Below, in pieces: positions 37,224 through 51,459 of a stretch of DNA of 64,000 nucleotides (within the stretch, counting starts at the first letter, position 1; every line of letters begins with the position of its first letter). The notes under the pieces are model-generated. The model did not search any database. It had not been told where the DNA came from and was given only the letters and a program-made list of their open reading frames with translations. The stretch lies in the NCBI RefSeq assembly GCF_021018745.1, contig NZ_CP063845.1, forward strand, positions 4,857,230-4,921,229, read 5' to 3'. Source of the stretch: Gloeobacter morelensis MG652769. GTDB lineage: Bacteria; Cyanobacteriota; Cyanobacteriia; Gloeobacterales; Gloeobacteraceae. The position numbers and the translations under genes were made by a program.

Positions 37224-39203
37224 CTACGGCCAAACGGTATAGGCACCCGACTTTTGTAGCAATTCTTTCACGAAGAGGGCTCGATCCCCATGCTTCGCCC
37301 CGAAAACAGTTACGATCTGATACGGCTCTTGCTCCGCCGGAAAATGGGATTTGATGATTACAAATGAAGGTACTTCCAAAGCTCCGCCTACAAATTTGTT
37401 ACCGAATACAATATATCGGTCACCTTCTTTAATTCGTTTTTCTCCTTTAAATTGGTCATTACTGTAGAGCAAATCCAGTGCCTCTCCTATTACCTTTAGT
37501 TTATGACCTGCCTTCGACCAATTCTCTACTTTCTGCGGATGCATGAGTGACGCCGAAGGCACACAGCAAATCGCCGTGTCTTTGTTAAGGGTGTCCTGGT
37601 AGCGAACGACCTTGTCTTTTCCGTTAATTTTGGTTAGCTTGCCAGGAGCGCAAACAATGGGATTACCTTCAGGCTGGTAAAGTTTGAGCAAACTCTCGTA
37701 CACTAATCGAAACAAGTTCTTCCACGCCTGGAGATTCAAAGGAATTGACACTTCATCAACTTGCCAATGGCAGCCGCGCATCCTTCCAGAGTTCCAATGC
37801 AATGGCCTTCGCGAGCCTCGGCCGAGACCACCGAGTGCAACTGCAATCGTAAGCAGACTTTGTGCAAGTTCTAGATACTTTATATCTTGTGCTTCCAGAA
37901 GTATCTTGCCTGTATAGTTGTGTGGGTCGGTAGACACTACCTGCCAATCCATCCCTAATCGCACCTTACCTTCTTGGCTTAACGCTCCAAAAATCTCGTT
38001 TTCCATCTGCAGAACTTGTTGGGGTGGGTAGCTTCCCAGTGCAGCAGCTCTGAACCAATACCGCAGGACACCTCTAATAGCTGTTGGACGCAATTCGATA
38101 TTTCCTTGCCAGTTATTTTCTTTGCTAGGAGGAACGGCTCCGTATATGCCCTGGGTCCACAGTTCGAAACTATAGGTTTTGCTGTTGCTCCAGGCGGGTT
38201 TTAATTCGGTTCTTCCATAACCGGCGCTGACGCGCGAACCCAACCCTTCGCAGAGAGCTTTCTGCAACCAGTGCTTAACCTCAGCTACGTCGGTCTGTTC
38301 CCCGCGACGAGTGGGAGCAAGGCCAATTACCAACTCAGGCTGCTCTAAGGTGAGTAAGGCATGCGGCGATGGGCTATATTTGACACGCTCTCCCTCCCAT
38401 GACCACTGTGGATTGGCCATATCGACGCTCAGGCACGGCCCGGATGGAAAAGCGTCAAAGATCTCAACGCGGGCCACACCATCGGTGAGAGAGCCGAGTA
38501 GTCTATCTGGATCCTGGTTGTGGCGCCTAGCCCAGGCGCGAGCTGCCCCCTTTAAACTACTCGCCGGGATATACGGAACTCCGTAGACAGGGTGCAAGAC
38601 CGGCAACAGCAGATCCCGAAAACCGCGCAAACCACCTACGCGTAGCCTCCAGGGGAAACGGACTGTAAGAATGTTTTCCTCCGAACCAGCTAGTTTATGA
38701 GTCCTCTGAATGAGTTGCTTGTAGAGTGGACTGCATTTTTTTTCGGCCGCTGCAGCGGCATCGAGTACGGGTTTCACCAAATCATCACCATCTTTACCCG
38801 GGCCGTATGGTTGGAAAAGCAGTGACTGCAAAGGATTTTCCAGCCTCGGGCCTCTAACAACGATATGCTTCGGATTCTTCATGGTTTGGGCAGCTTGAAT
38901 AGGTACCTGAGCAGCAGGTAGTGCGATAGCACTTTCTACTTCACATTCGACCCGCTTGCTTTTGAACTCCGGAGGCAACCTCGTTATGATACTTTGCACC
39001 TGCTGCTGGGCTGCATCCTTTAACTCGTTAGACGGAAACAACAGTACTAAGGCTTTTTCATCAACTGAATATAGCTTGCTATGCTGCAGAGCGCCATAAA
39101 TCTTTGGCGGTGGTTTTTGCTTTGACATGCTATTTAAAAACTCCTTCCATTTTTGCTGAGGAGATTTTTCCTGATCATCATGTCTGCGTCGATCAAAGTT
39201 CAT
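37224..39203 (-). CDS. Cmr6-Cmr1 fusion, type III-B RAMP protein
   Basis: A 659-residue protein. After a variable N-terminus, residues about 160-340 are Cmr6-like, with VYGVPYIPASSLKGAARAW and a G-rich loop GLGSRVSAGYGRTEL. Residues about 350-659 are Cmr1-like, with LRPTAIRGVLRYWFRAAALG, ENEIFGALSQEGKVRLG and ALGGLGRGSRRPLHW. In standard III-B systems these are separate subunits capping the 3' end of the crRNA in the Cmr filament. Here one chain covers both. The start at 39203 overlaps the cmr5 stop (ATGA). A first ATG at 39248 was rejected because it lies inside cmr5. Confidence 0.85.
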   Translation of the reverse strand: MNFDRRRHDDQEKSPQQKWKEFLNSMSKQKPPPKIYGALQHSKLYSVDEKALVLLFPSNELKDAAQQQVQSIITRLPPEFKSKRVECEVESAIALPAAQVPIQAAQTMKNPKHIVVRGPRLENPLQSLLFQPYGPGKDGDDLVKPVLDAAAAAEKKCSPLYKQLIQRTHKLAGSEENILTVRFPWRLRVGGLRGFRDLLLPVLHPVYGVPYIPASSLKGAARAWARRHNQDPDRLLGSLTDGVARVEIFDAFPSGPCLSVDMANPQWSWEGERVKYSPSPHALLTLEQPELVIGLAPTRRGEQTDVAEVKHWLQKALCEGLGSRVSAGYGRTELKPAWSNSKTYSFELWTQGIYGAVPPSKENNWQGNIELRPTAIRGVLRYWFRAAALGSYPPQQVLQMENEIFGALSQEGKVRLGMDWQVVSTDPHNYTGKILLEAQDIKYLELAQSLLTIAVALGGLGRGSRRPLHWNSGRMRGCHWQVDEVSIPLNLQAWKNLFRLVYESLLKLYQPEGNPIVCAPGKLTKINGKDKVVRYQDTLNKDTAICCVPSASLMHPQKVENWSKAGHKLKVIGEALDLLYSNDQFKGEKRIKEGDRYIVFGNKFVGGALEVPSFVIIKSHFPAEQEPYQIVTVFGAKHGDRALFVKELLQKSGAYTVWP

Positions 39204-39587
39204 TGCTCTGCTGCAACTCCTAAAACATGTGTTGCCCAAAACGACCACTCGCGAGACAGTTCGATCGCCAGACGATTGAGGGCTGTGTACTCTCTAAGGG
39301 GCATTTCGAGCAGGGTTTTAGGTTCATCCGCAGTAAACTTGATATTGGAATAACTTTGTAGTTTTCCGAGGAACTTGCGGTAGATCTTGCCTTTGTATTT
39401 AGTATCTTCTGATGCTCGGGGCTGCAAATATTTCTGGGCATCGCCTGCCAGGCGATGTAGTCCCCACGTTGCGATATAAGACGGCAGTTCCTGAACTAGG
39501 CTGCTCGCTCTTATGTAATACGTGGTTTCCAGCTCCTGAGCTATTTCCGTTAATGCTCTGTACGCTTCTTGACTCGGTGCGCGCATG

Positions 39588-39598
<11 letters not shown>
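39200..39598 (-). CDS. cmr5: Cmr5, small subunit of the type III-B complex
   Basis: A 132-residue helical protein. It has RALTEIAQELETTYYIRASS and PSYIATWGLHRLAG, then a C-terminal NRLAIELSREWSFWATHVLG, typical of Cmr5, which lines the target-RNA channel. GGAGG sits before the ATG. Its start overlaps the end of cmr4 and its stop overlaps the start of the Cmr6-Cmr1 fusion, so translation is coupled. Confidence 0.88.
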
Positions 39599-44727
<5,129 letters not shown>

Positions 44728-44925
44728 CGGCAATCCATCCAGGGTGCGAAGTAAAAAAGATAATGACAGCTGGAGACCCAGCTGTCCAGGGAATAAAGCA
44801 GGAGTTGCACATTCCTTAATGTAAGCGATTAACACTGCACTGTACTAAACAGTCTTCGGTAAATACCATTTACAATCAAAAACTCATCGGCTAGGTTAAA
44901 CGAGTCCCCCTTCCGCCACAAAGCC
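44728..44925. promoter_or_regulatory. Divergent promoter region between cmr2 and csx18
   Basis: 198 bases from which the interference operon (minus) and the csx18-cas1-cas2 genes (plus) must be transcribed. The middle (44840-44900) is AT-rich, and on the minus strand TTGATT near 44872 could be a -35 element. A leaderless extension of cmr2 upstream to 44835 is possible but unlike other Cmr2 proteins. Confidence 0.5.
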
Positions 44926-45150
44926 ATGTATTCAACTAATAGGCTTCACTTCCTCAGAAATATGCTCGTTTCGACGGCCACCGGGCTGGTGACGCTGGTG
45001 ATTTTGCTGATTGCGCCCCTGGGACTCGCCGCCGTGATCACCTGCACCCTGGCGGTCACCCTGGCCAGCTTCTGCATCACCGCCGTCTCCGACCAGGTGC
45101 TGGCGTGGCTGGAGGCAGGGCAATCCCGGCAGATGATCGAGCGCCGGTAG
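44926..45150 (+). CDS. csx18: Csx18, small membrane CRISPR-associated protein
   Basis: A 74-residue protein with two hydrophobic segments: LVTLVILLIAPLGLAAVITC and a following LAVTLASFCITAVSD. Its length, the APLGLAAVIT block and its position next to cas1 match Csx18, a membrane protein found with cyanobacterial type III loci. It ends in a basic tail (SRQMIERR). It lies 8 bases before cas1. Function unproved; a membrane link to cyclic-nucleotide signalling or adaptation has been guessed. Confidence 0.8.
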   Translation: MYSTNRLHFLRNMLVSTATGLVTLVILLIAPLGLAAVITCTLAVTLASFCITAVSDQVLAWLEAGQSRQMIERR

Positions 45151-45158
45151 CCAGGACG

Positions 45159-46148
45159 ATGAATACGCTTTATCTACTCGAACAGGGATGCACGCTATCC
45201 CTAGCGGGCGAAATCCTGCGCGTGCGCAAGCAGCAGCAGTTGCGGCAGGAAGTCTCGTTGCCCACCCTCAAACAGATCCTGGTCTTCGGCACATCGCAGC
45301 TGAGCACCGGCGTCATCCGCGTCTGCCTGTACCGGGAGATTCGCATCGCCTATCTATCGCGCCAGGGTCGCTGTTACGGCCGCCTGCTGCCCACGGGCAC
45401 AGACGATCGCCGGCTCATCCGGCAACAGCACAGTCTGGGCGAACAAGCGCAACTGGGTATCGCCCGCGCCGTCGTGCAGGCCAAAATCCACAATTGCCGA
45501 GTGACGTTGTTGCGCTGTCGGCGCCGTCGGCCGCAGCCGGAACTGGAGCAACCGATCCGTTACCTGGAGTACTTTGCCCAGAAGGCGGCCCGGGCCGAGA
45601 GCCTCGAGCAGTTGCGCGGTTACGAGGGAGCGGCGGCGGCCCAGTACTTTCCGGCCTTGGGCTGTGCGCTTACCGGTACGGGCTTCGTGCTGGTCGAGCG
45701 CTCGCGCCGCCCGCCGCTCAACCCGGTCAACGCGATGCTGAGCTTCGGTTATCAGGTGCTCTGGAACCATGTTCTGGCCCAGATCGAACTGCAGGGGATG
45801 GACGCCTACGCAGGCGTCTTCCACACCGACAATAACCGGCACCCGGCGCTCGCCTCGGATCTACTGGAGGAATTTCGCGCCCCGATTATCGACGCACTGG
45901 TCCTCTGGTTGGTCAACAGCCGGGTCGTCGATGCGGAGCAGGACTTCGACTACGTCAACGGCGGATGCTACTTGAACGAAACCGGCAGGCGCAAGTTTCT
46001 GGGCCACTTTATTCAGCGGATGAACGAAGAAGTTCAGATAGATGATTCAACCCTGCCGAGGTGGGGGCTAATCGAGCGGCAGGTATTGCGTTTCAAGCAG
46101 TTTCTATTGCGCCCGAACCAAACCTATCAAAGTTACAGGATCCGCTAA
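45159..46148 (+). CDS. cas1: Cas1 integrase
   Basis: A 329-residue CRISPR adaptation integrase. The start at 45159 (MNTLYLLEQG) is the family N-terminus. Catalytic residues are visible: Glu in RGYEGAAAAQYF (about residue 157), His in GVFHTDNNRHPALASDL (about 221) and Asp in DLLEEFRAPIIDALV (about 234). No reverse transcriptase fusion. It is followed one base later by cas2. Cas1 itself looks intact, but its partner is broken, so acquisition is doubtful. Confidence 0.95.
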   Translation: MNTLYLLEQGCTLSLAGEILRVRKQQQLRQEVSLPTLKQILVFGTSQLSTGVIRVCLYREIRIAYLSRQGRCYGRLLPTGTDDRRLIRQQHSLGEQAQLGIARAVVQAKIHNCRVTLLRCRRRRPQPELEQPIRYLEYFAQKAARAESLEQLRGYEGAAAAQYFPALGCALTGTGFVLVERSRRPPLNPVNAMLSFGYQVLWNHVLAQIELQGMDAYAGVFHTDNNRHPALASDLLEEFRAPIIDALVLWLVNSRVVDAEQDFDYVNGGCYLNETGRRKFLGHFIQRMNEEVQIDDSTLPRWGLIERQVLRFKQFLLRPNQTYQSYRIR

Positions 46149-46228
46149 AATGCTCTATGTGGTGGTTTATGACATTCCTGACAACAGACGCCGCACCAAG
46201 GTCGCCAAGATTCTGGAAGGATACGGAA

Positions 46229-47459
46229 GGCTCTCCTGAGTCCATGGTGTATGCTGTATAGCACCATACATTCTGCCAATGAGTATCGAACTGACGCAAC
46301 TGCTCGGGCTACCCAACGTTTATGTCGAACGGCAGTCCATCGATGAACGGGGCATTATCTTCTATCTCAAGCCGCTTGCTCCAGGTATACTCTGCGGCGG
46401 TTGCGGCCAGTTTACCGACCGCGAACATCAAGCACGTCCCCTGCACATCCGAGACTTGAAAATACGTAAAATGCCCGTATTTTTGCACATTCCTCGAAGA
46501 CAATTTTACTGCCAAACCTGCGAACGCTACTGTACCGAACAACTGGATTTCGTCGATTGGCGACGGCGACACACCCGCCGTTTCGAGCAGGATATCTACG
46601 AGCGGGTACCCGCCTCAAGTCTCGAACAGATTGCGCGCGAAGAAGGCATCAGTCCAGACGAAGTACGAGGCATGTTCGAGCATGTGGCCAGGCAGTTAAA
46701 AAAAAGACTGGGGCCCCGTCAAGCGCATCAGCATCGATGAGTTTAGTGGGCGGCGCGGCCACGATTTTAAAACGGTACTTTGCGATATCGAGACTGGCGA
46801 ATTGCTGGAGGTCATCGATAGTCACAAACAAAAAGAGATCATTGAAAGCCTTTGCCTGCAAGCGCTTGAGGTGCGCGAAGCTATTGAAGAAGTGAGCATC
46901 GACATGTGGGGAGGTTTTCGAAAGGTTGTCCAGGAAGCCTTTCCCAATGCTGTGATTGTCTACGACCGGTTTCACGTGATGCGGATGGTGAACGAAGAGG
47001 TCAAGAAGATTGCTCGCCAATGTGGCTTGGGCAAGCGCAAGGAGCAATTTTTGCTCCTAAAGAATGGAGTGGACTTGAATGCCGGGCAGAAAGTTCAGCT
47101 AGAAACCTATCTGCAGATCGACAAACGTTTACGCAAAGCGTATGAATACAAAGAGGAATTTCGGTGGATTTATGAGAGGAGTCAGAGTGTAGATGAAGGT
47201 CAGCAGAAGTTGGAAGACTGGCTTTTGAAAGCCCGCAAGGTATATGGGAAGGTGGTGCAGACCATTACAGAACATTTCGAGGGGGTCTGCAACTATTTTA
47301 TCCGTCGGTCGAGTAGTGGAGTGATGGAGGGCATCAACAACCGCATCAAGTTAATCAAACGCCAGGGCTACGGCTTTACAAACTTTGAGAACCTGCGCTT
47401 GCGGCTGCTCGCTGGCTTTGCCAAGAAGGGATGCTGCTCACCTTGAACTCAGGAGAGCC
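46229..47459 (+). mobile_element. ISL3-family insertion sequence, copy 2
   Basis: 1,231 bases with ends GGCTCTCCTGAGTCC and (inverted) GGCTCTCCTGAGTTC. It is flanked by the 8-base duplication ATACGGAA (46221-46228 and 47460-47467). It is apparently identical to copy 1 at 33873 but in the opposite orientation. It disrupts cas2. Confidence 0.95.
46279..47446 (+). CDS. ISL3 transposase in two frames (copy 2)
   Basis: Same gene as in copy 1. Frame 1 (46279-46740) encodes the zinc-finger/HTH part; the DDE part runs in the next frame to 47446. They are offset by one base at A8 (46698-46705). Both copies share the offset, so either this form is the natural one, using slippage at the A run, or the elements were moved by a transposase made elsewhere. 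Confidence 0.85.
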
Positions 47460-47664
47460 ATACGGAAACCGGGTCCAGTTGAGCGTATTCGAGTGCGACA
47501 TTTCGGATAAACTGCTCACGGAATTAAAAACCAAGCTCCGCAAAAAAGTCAGGCTAGAGGAAGACTCTGTACGCTTCTACGTCATTTCACATCACACACG
47601 GGGGCAGGTCGAAGTATGGAATGGTCCACCGGTAGTTCAACCCGCAGGCTCAGTGGTGATCTAG

Positions 47665-47846
47665 CTTGCGACGGGGCCGCCCGGAAACTAAAGACCCTCA
47701 AATCTCGTTCACCCCGTCGAACTGGCCCAGAGCAAGGTTTTCCAGGGCTCGATCACACCAACATCACCCCCAAACCCCGCTGCACGGAACACCCCGCCGC
47801 AAACCCCTCCTTGACACCGCTCTGCACAAGCCTTTCCATAGATGCA
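47665..47846 (+). promoter_or_regulatory. CRISPR leader with a promoter candidate
   Basis: 182 bases between the cas2 stop and the first repeat, C-rich and without a coding frame. TTGACA at 47811-47816 and TCCATA at 47835-47840, 18 bases apart, lie just before the first repeat and would start transcription near or inside it. Placing the leader on this side agrees with the repeat ending in GGAAAC and with decay of repeats at the far end. Confidence 0.6.
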
Positions 47847-49789
47847 GGCGCTTCCACAGCAGGAAGTCGAACTAATGGAAACAAAAGCTGAAAGCTGGGC
47901 GCAGCAAAGCCTCTAGGGCGCTTCCACAGCAGAAAGTCGAACTAATGGAAACATCTGACCGGCGCCGATCTATCTGGCGCCGATCTGTCTGGCGCTTCCA
48001 CAGCAGGAAGTCGAACTAATGGAAACGCTTACCCTGATGCGCAATTGCCTGGGCTTATAAGGCGCTTCCACAGCAGGAAGTCGAACTAATGGAAACACTC
48101 TCAGACTTCCCCCAACACTCCCAACTCTCCGAATGGCGCTTCCACAGCAGGAAGTCGAACTAATGGAAACTCAGGCAGGCCCCCGTCAGGTCCGCGCCCG
48201 TCAGGCAGGCGCTTCCACAGCAGGAAGTCGAACTAATGGAAACGTTACTCAGATTGGCCCCGGCCAGACCGGCCCTGGCCGGGCGCTTCCACAGCAGGAA
48301 GTCGAACTAATGGAAACGCCGGCCAGGTCGGCGATCCCCAAATCCGCGCCCGGCGCTTCCACAGCAGGAAGTCGAACTAATGGAAACGCCTGATAAAAAC
48401 ATAGCTCGATCAAGCTTTGCTGCATGGCGGCGCTTCCACAGCAGGAAGTCGAACTAATGGAAACAGCCACAAGGCGTGGCTCTTGAGGATCTCGCTTAAG
48501 GGCGCTTCCACAGCAGGAAGTCGAACTAATGGAAACTTTCTCGCTACAAAGGCAAGCCGATTCAGTTTATGGAGGCGCTTCCACAGCAGGAAGTCGAACT
48601 AATGGAAACAAGAAGAGTGCAAAATCCCTGAGCTAAGATTTGCAGGGCGCTTCCACAGCAGGAAGTCGAACTAATGGAAACAGGTGCACTCTCTACAGGA
48701 TCCCGAAAAGGTAAATTACGGCGCTTCCACAGCAGGAAGTCGAACTAATGGAAACCCCGGCTATTCGTTTAGTCGAAATCAAGCGTTTACTTGGCGCTTC
48801 CACAGCAGGAAGTCGAACTAATGGAAACTTCTTCGCCGATTGGCTGACAAATTTATTTTCTTTTGGCGCTTCCACAGCAGGAAGTCGAACTAATGGAAAC
48901 AGGCCCCGGCCAGGTTGGCACCGGTGAGATCCGCAGGCGCTTCCACAGCAGGAAGTCGAACTAATGGAAACGTGAAGGCGCTATCCACCACACTTGAAAC
49001 ATCAGCAGTCTGGCGCTTCCACAGCAGGAAGTCGAACTAATGGAAACCGCTAGTGCTTCCTCCCTGCTCCGATATCTTTGGATTTGGCGCTTCCACAGCA
49101 GGAAGTCGAACTAATGGAAACTTTGTCAGGCTTGGCATTCTTCCCGACCCGTCGATCAGGCGCTTCCACAGCAGGAAGTCGAACTAATGGAAACAGAATT
49201 CGTTTTTTCCTCTCGCCCGGCAATTAAAAGGTGGCGCTTCCACAGCAGGAAGTCGAACTAATGGAAACTCTTGCCTCTCGAACGCATCAGCTTTTGCCAG
49301 TACAAAAGGCGCTTCCACAGCAGGAAGTCGAACTAATGGAAACCTCTCAGGGGAATACTCGCGATGGGCATAACAATATCCAAGGGCGCTTCCACAGCAG
49401 GAAGTCGAACTAATGGAAACGCCAGATCGGCCTCGGTGAGGTCGGCGCCGGTCAGATCGGGCGCTTCCACAGCAGGAAGTCGAACTAATGGAAACGAGCC
49501 ACGCCCTGTGGCTGGATACCCGCGGCGGGGCCGGTGGCGCTTCCACAGCAGGAAGTCGAACTAATGGAAACGATGGCCGCTCAAATTGAGCTTTAACATT
49601 TCGGGCGGCGCTTCCACAGCAGGAAGTCGAACTAATGGAAACGCAACCCATCCACGGTGGTGGTGCTGACCAGATTGCGCGGCGCTTCCACAGCAGGAAG
49701 TCGAACTAATCAAAACGTGGCAGTAGCCAAGGTACGGCTGGAGATCGCGCAAAGGCACTTCCGTCCCAGCAAGTCGAACCAGCGGAAAT
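47847..49789 (+). CRISPR. CRISPR array, 26 repeats plus one decayed unit
   Basis: The repeat is 36 bases, starting GGCGCTTCCACAGCAGGAAG and ending CGAACTAATGGAAAC. CTTCC/GGAAG can form a 5-bp stem around ACAGCA. Repeats begin at 47847, 47917, 47991, 48061, 48135, 48208, 48282, 48352, 48429, 48501 and onward to 49681. Repeat 2 has one base change; repeat 26 (49681-49716) has a changed 3' end, and a 27th unit (49754-49789) is strongly decayed, marking the distal end. Spacers are 34-41 bases. Spacers 2, 5, 6, 7, 15 and 22 translate as pentapeptide repeats. No cas6 is seen for processing. Confidence 0.97.
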
Positions 49790-49998
49790 CGCCATTGGCT
49801 CAATGTGTGCGGACGCAGAGGTGATATGCGCGGTTGGTCTGCCTATCGCTTACACCGATGACTGGGACCATCGCCGGCCTTCTCGCGCCGCGCTGGGCTT
49901 CCCTCGCGCTCCGGCTCTCAACAGATTTTGCGGTACCATGATCTCTATCCACGCCTGGGAAAAATGCATTGATCCGTAAAATGCGAGGAGAACCAACA

Positions 49999-50571
49999 AT
50001 GCAACAAACACGAATGCATTATGCGGTAATCGCCATGGCTGCGACTGTGCTTGCCACGGCCGGCTGCGCCGATCGTCGGCAGCTGGACCGCCCCGAAGCG
50101 GCGCGTCTGATTGCCGAATCCAACCAATTCACTGGGCGCCGCGACTTCGAGATGTTTTACGAAGGCTCTACCTACCGCAAACCCCCCACTCCCATCGAGG
50201 CCACCCTCAAAGCTCTCGGACTTGTCAAATCTCTCCCTTCGCGCAGCGGCGCGATCCTCTCGCTGACCGATAAGGGCAAACAAGCGTCACAGGGATGGTC
50301 GCTCAATCCCCAGATGAACTGGGGATTTGGCGTAATGTCGGGCAAATGGTGGAACGTGCCGATCGCCGAACCCGCCTTGGTAGAGGTTACCGGCATCCGC
50401 AAGATCGACGAAACCTCCGCCTCGGCAGAATTCACCTACCGCTGGGTTCCCAACGAGCTTGGCAAACGTCTCACCAATTCCAAATATGGTTCTAAACTGC
50501 ACAATTCAGAAGCCGCCTTGCAGTTGTACGACGACGGTTGGCGGGTCAAGTCGGTCGAACAAATGTTCTGA
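49999..50571 (+). CDS. Predicted lipoprotein of unknown function
   Basis: A 190-residue protein. The start at 49999 has AGGAGAA upstream, rejecting ATG-like codons from 49969. A signal peptide (MHYAVIAMAATVLATAGC) has a lipobox-like ATAGC with Cys near residue 22. The mature part has RPEAARLIAESNQF and a C-terminal FTYRWVPNELGKRL region typical of small uncharacterised periplasmic proteins. Its stop overlaps the next start (TGATG), so the two exported proteins are coupled. Confidence 0.65.
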   Translation: MQQTRMHYAVIAMAATVLATAGCADRRQLDRPEAARLIAESNQFTGRRDFEMFYEGSTYRKPPTPIEATLKALGLVKSLPSRSGAILSLTDKGKQASQGWSLNPQMNWGFGVMSGKWWNVPIAEPALVEVTGIRKIDETSASAEFTYRWVPNELGKRLTNSKYGSKLHNSEAALQLYDDGWRVKSVEQMF

Positions 50572-51035
50572 TGCCGATGAAACCCCTCGCGACTCTTCTT
50601 TGGGTACAATCCCTTGCCTTGATGGCCGGCCTGTCGGCAGCAGCGGAGAGCATTCCGGCAACTGCGCGCTCCTGTCTTGCCCCCGATACAGACCACCTTT
50701 CGGTGGATGCGCGGGCCCGGGCAGACCGTGCGGGCGAGTACTGGATCATCGGTTCAACCGAGGGTGAGGGCGGCGGGCAGTACCTGGTGCTGCTGAAATC
50801 CGGACGCTGCAAACTGCTCGGGGCGGACAACGTCGTCTGGCCGCTCTCTCGATGGGGGCTGCGGGAGCCTCAAGCGCGCGCCCTTGCCCTCGATTGGGCC
50901 AGGCGGGAAGTCGCATCCCAACCAGATGGCCTCAAAGCCCTGCAGCGGCAAATCGACCGCTCACCGGCCCATCAGCTGGAGTGGCTGGCACCGGAACAAA
51001 AGTGGGCGTACAAACAACTAGGAATCCGCTTTTGA
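50571..51035 (+). CDS. Predicted exported protein of unknown function
   Basis: A 154-residue protein with signal peptide MPMKPLATLLWVQSLALMAG, cleavage probably after SAAAES near residue 26. Two cysteines (in ARSCLAP and SGRCKLLG) may form a disulfide. The start overlaps the preceding stop; an ATG two codons later is equally possible. No domain is recognised. Pairing with the upstream lipoprotein suggests a shared envelope role. Confidence 0.6.
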   Translation: MPMKPLATLLWVQSLALMAGLSAAAESIPATARSCLAPDTDHLSVDARARADRAGEYWIIGSTEGEGGGQYLVLLKSGRCKLLGADNVVWPLSRWGLREPQARALALDWARREVASQPDGLKALQRQIDRSPAHQLEWLAPEQKWAYKQLGIRF

Positions 51036-51180
51036 AACCGGCGTCGCGCGGGCAGACGCCCGGTCCCCCGCGGCAAGCCGCTTGAGAAATGCCAACACTT
51101 CAGAATGAGCGGGTGGGCACACAACAACGGCCGCCTACAATGGCAACAAGAGTGGTCACTTATTTATCGGGGCAAGAGCG

Positions 51181-51459
51181 ATGGACCGCATTGGGATCTG
51201 CGAGTTTCGGGATAAAGCCACCTACTATCTTTCAGCCGGGCGTCCTCTGGGCATCTATCGCAACAACGAATTGATCGGCGTGTATGTGCCTTTACAGACT
51301 GCCGATACAACCGAACGGCGCGAGCGGCTCAGGCGCTCGCTCGAAAAAGTGGAGGCACTGCTGCTGCAGGTCGCCGGGCGTCATGGGCTGAGCGAGGAAG
51401 AACTGGCCGGGTTGATCGAGTCGGCGGACACCCCGCAAAAAGATGCGCCTGGCGGTTGA
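51181..51459 (+). CDS. Putative antitoxin of a PIN-type pair
   Basis: A 92-residue protein starting with ATG at 51181 (MDRIGICEFRDKATYYLSAG). The short beta-rich head with GRPLGIYRNNELIGVYVPL resembles Phd/AbrB-like antitoxin N-termini; the C-terminus is helical (RRERLRRSLEKVEALLLQV). It overlaps the start of a PIN-domain frame by 17 bases, the usual arrangement for such pairs. Antitoxin identity is inferred from context. Confidence 0.65.
   Translation: MDRIGICEFRDKATYYLSAGRPLGIYRNNELIGVYVPLQTADTTERRERLRRSLEKVEALLLQVAGRHGLSEEELAGLIESADTPQKDAPGG

Larger units (their letters stand above)
46150..47664 (+). pseudogene. cas2: cas2 interrupted by ISL3
   Basis: The parts are 46150-46228 and 47468-47664. 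The first 26 codons read MLYVVVYDIPDNRRRTKVAK with the metal-binding Asp8, then LEGYG. After the IS and one copy of the target duplication the frame continues NRVQLSVFECDISDKLL, the conserved Cas2 block, to a stop at 47662-47664. Precise loss of the IS would restore a 92-residue Cas2. In the present state only 26 genuine residues can be made, so the Cas1-Cas2 integration complex cannot form from this locus. Confidence 0.92.

Noticed and set aside
44728..44835. Longer N-terminus for Cmr2
   Set aside because: The extra 36 residues are unlike Cmr2 proteins; the family start is at 44727.
48133..49564. Open frames across the CRISPR array (repeated ALPQQEVELMET or FHSRKSN)
   Set aside because: They are translations of the 36-base repeats and spacers, not genes.
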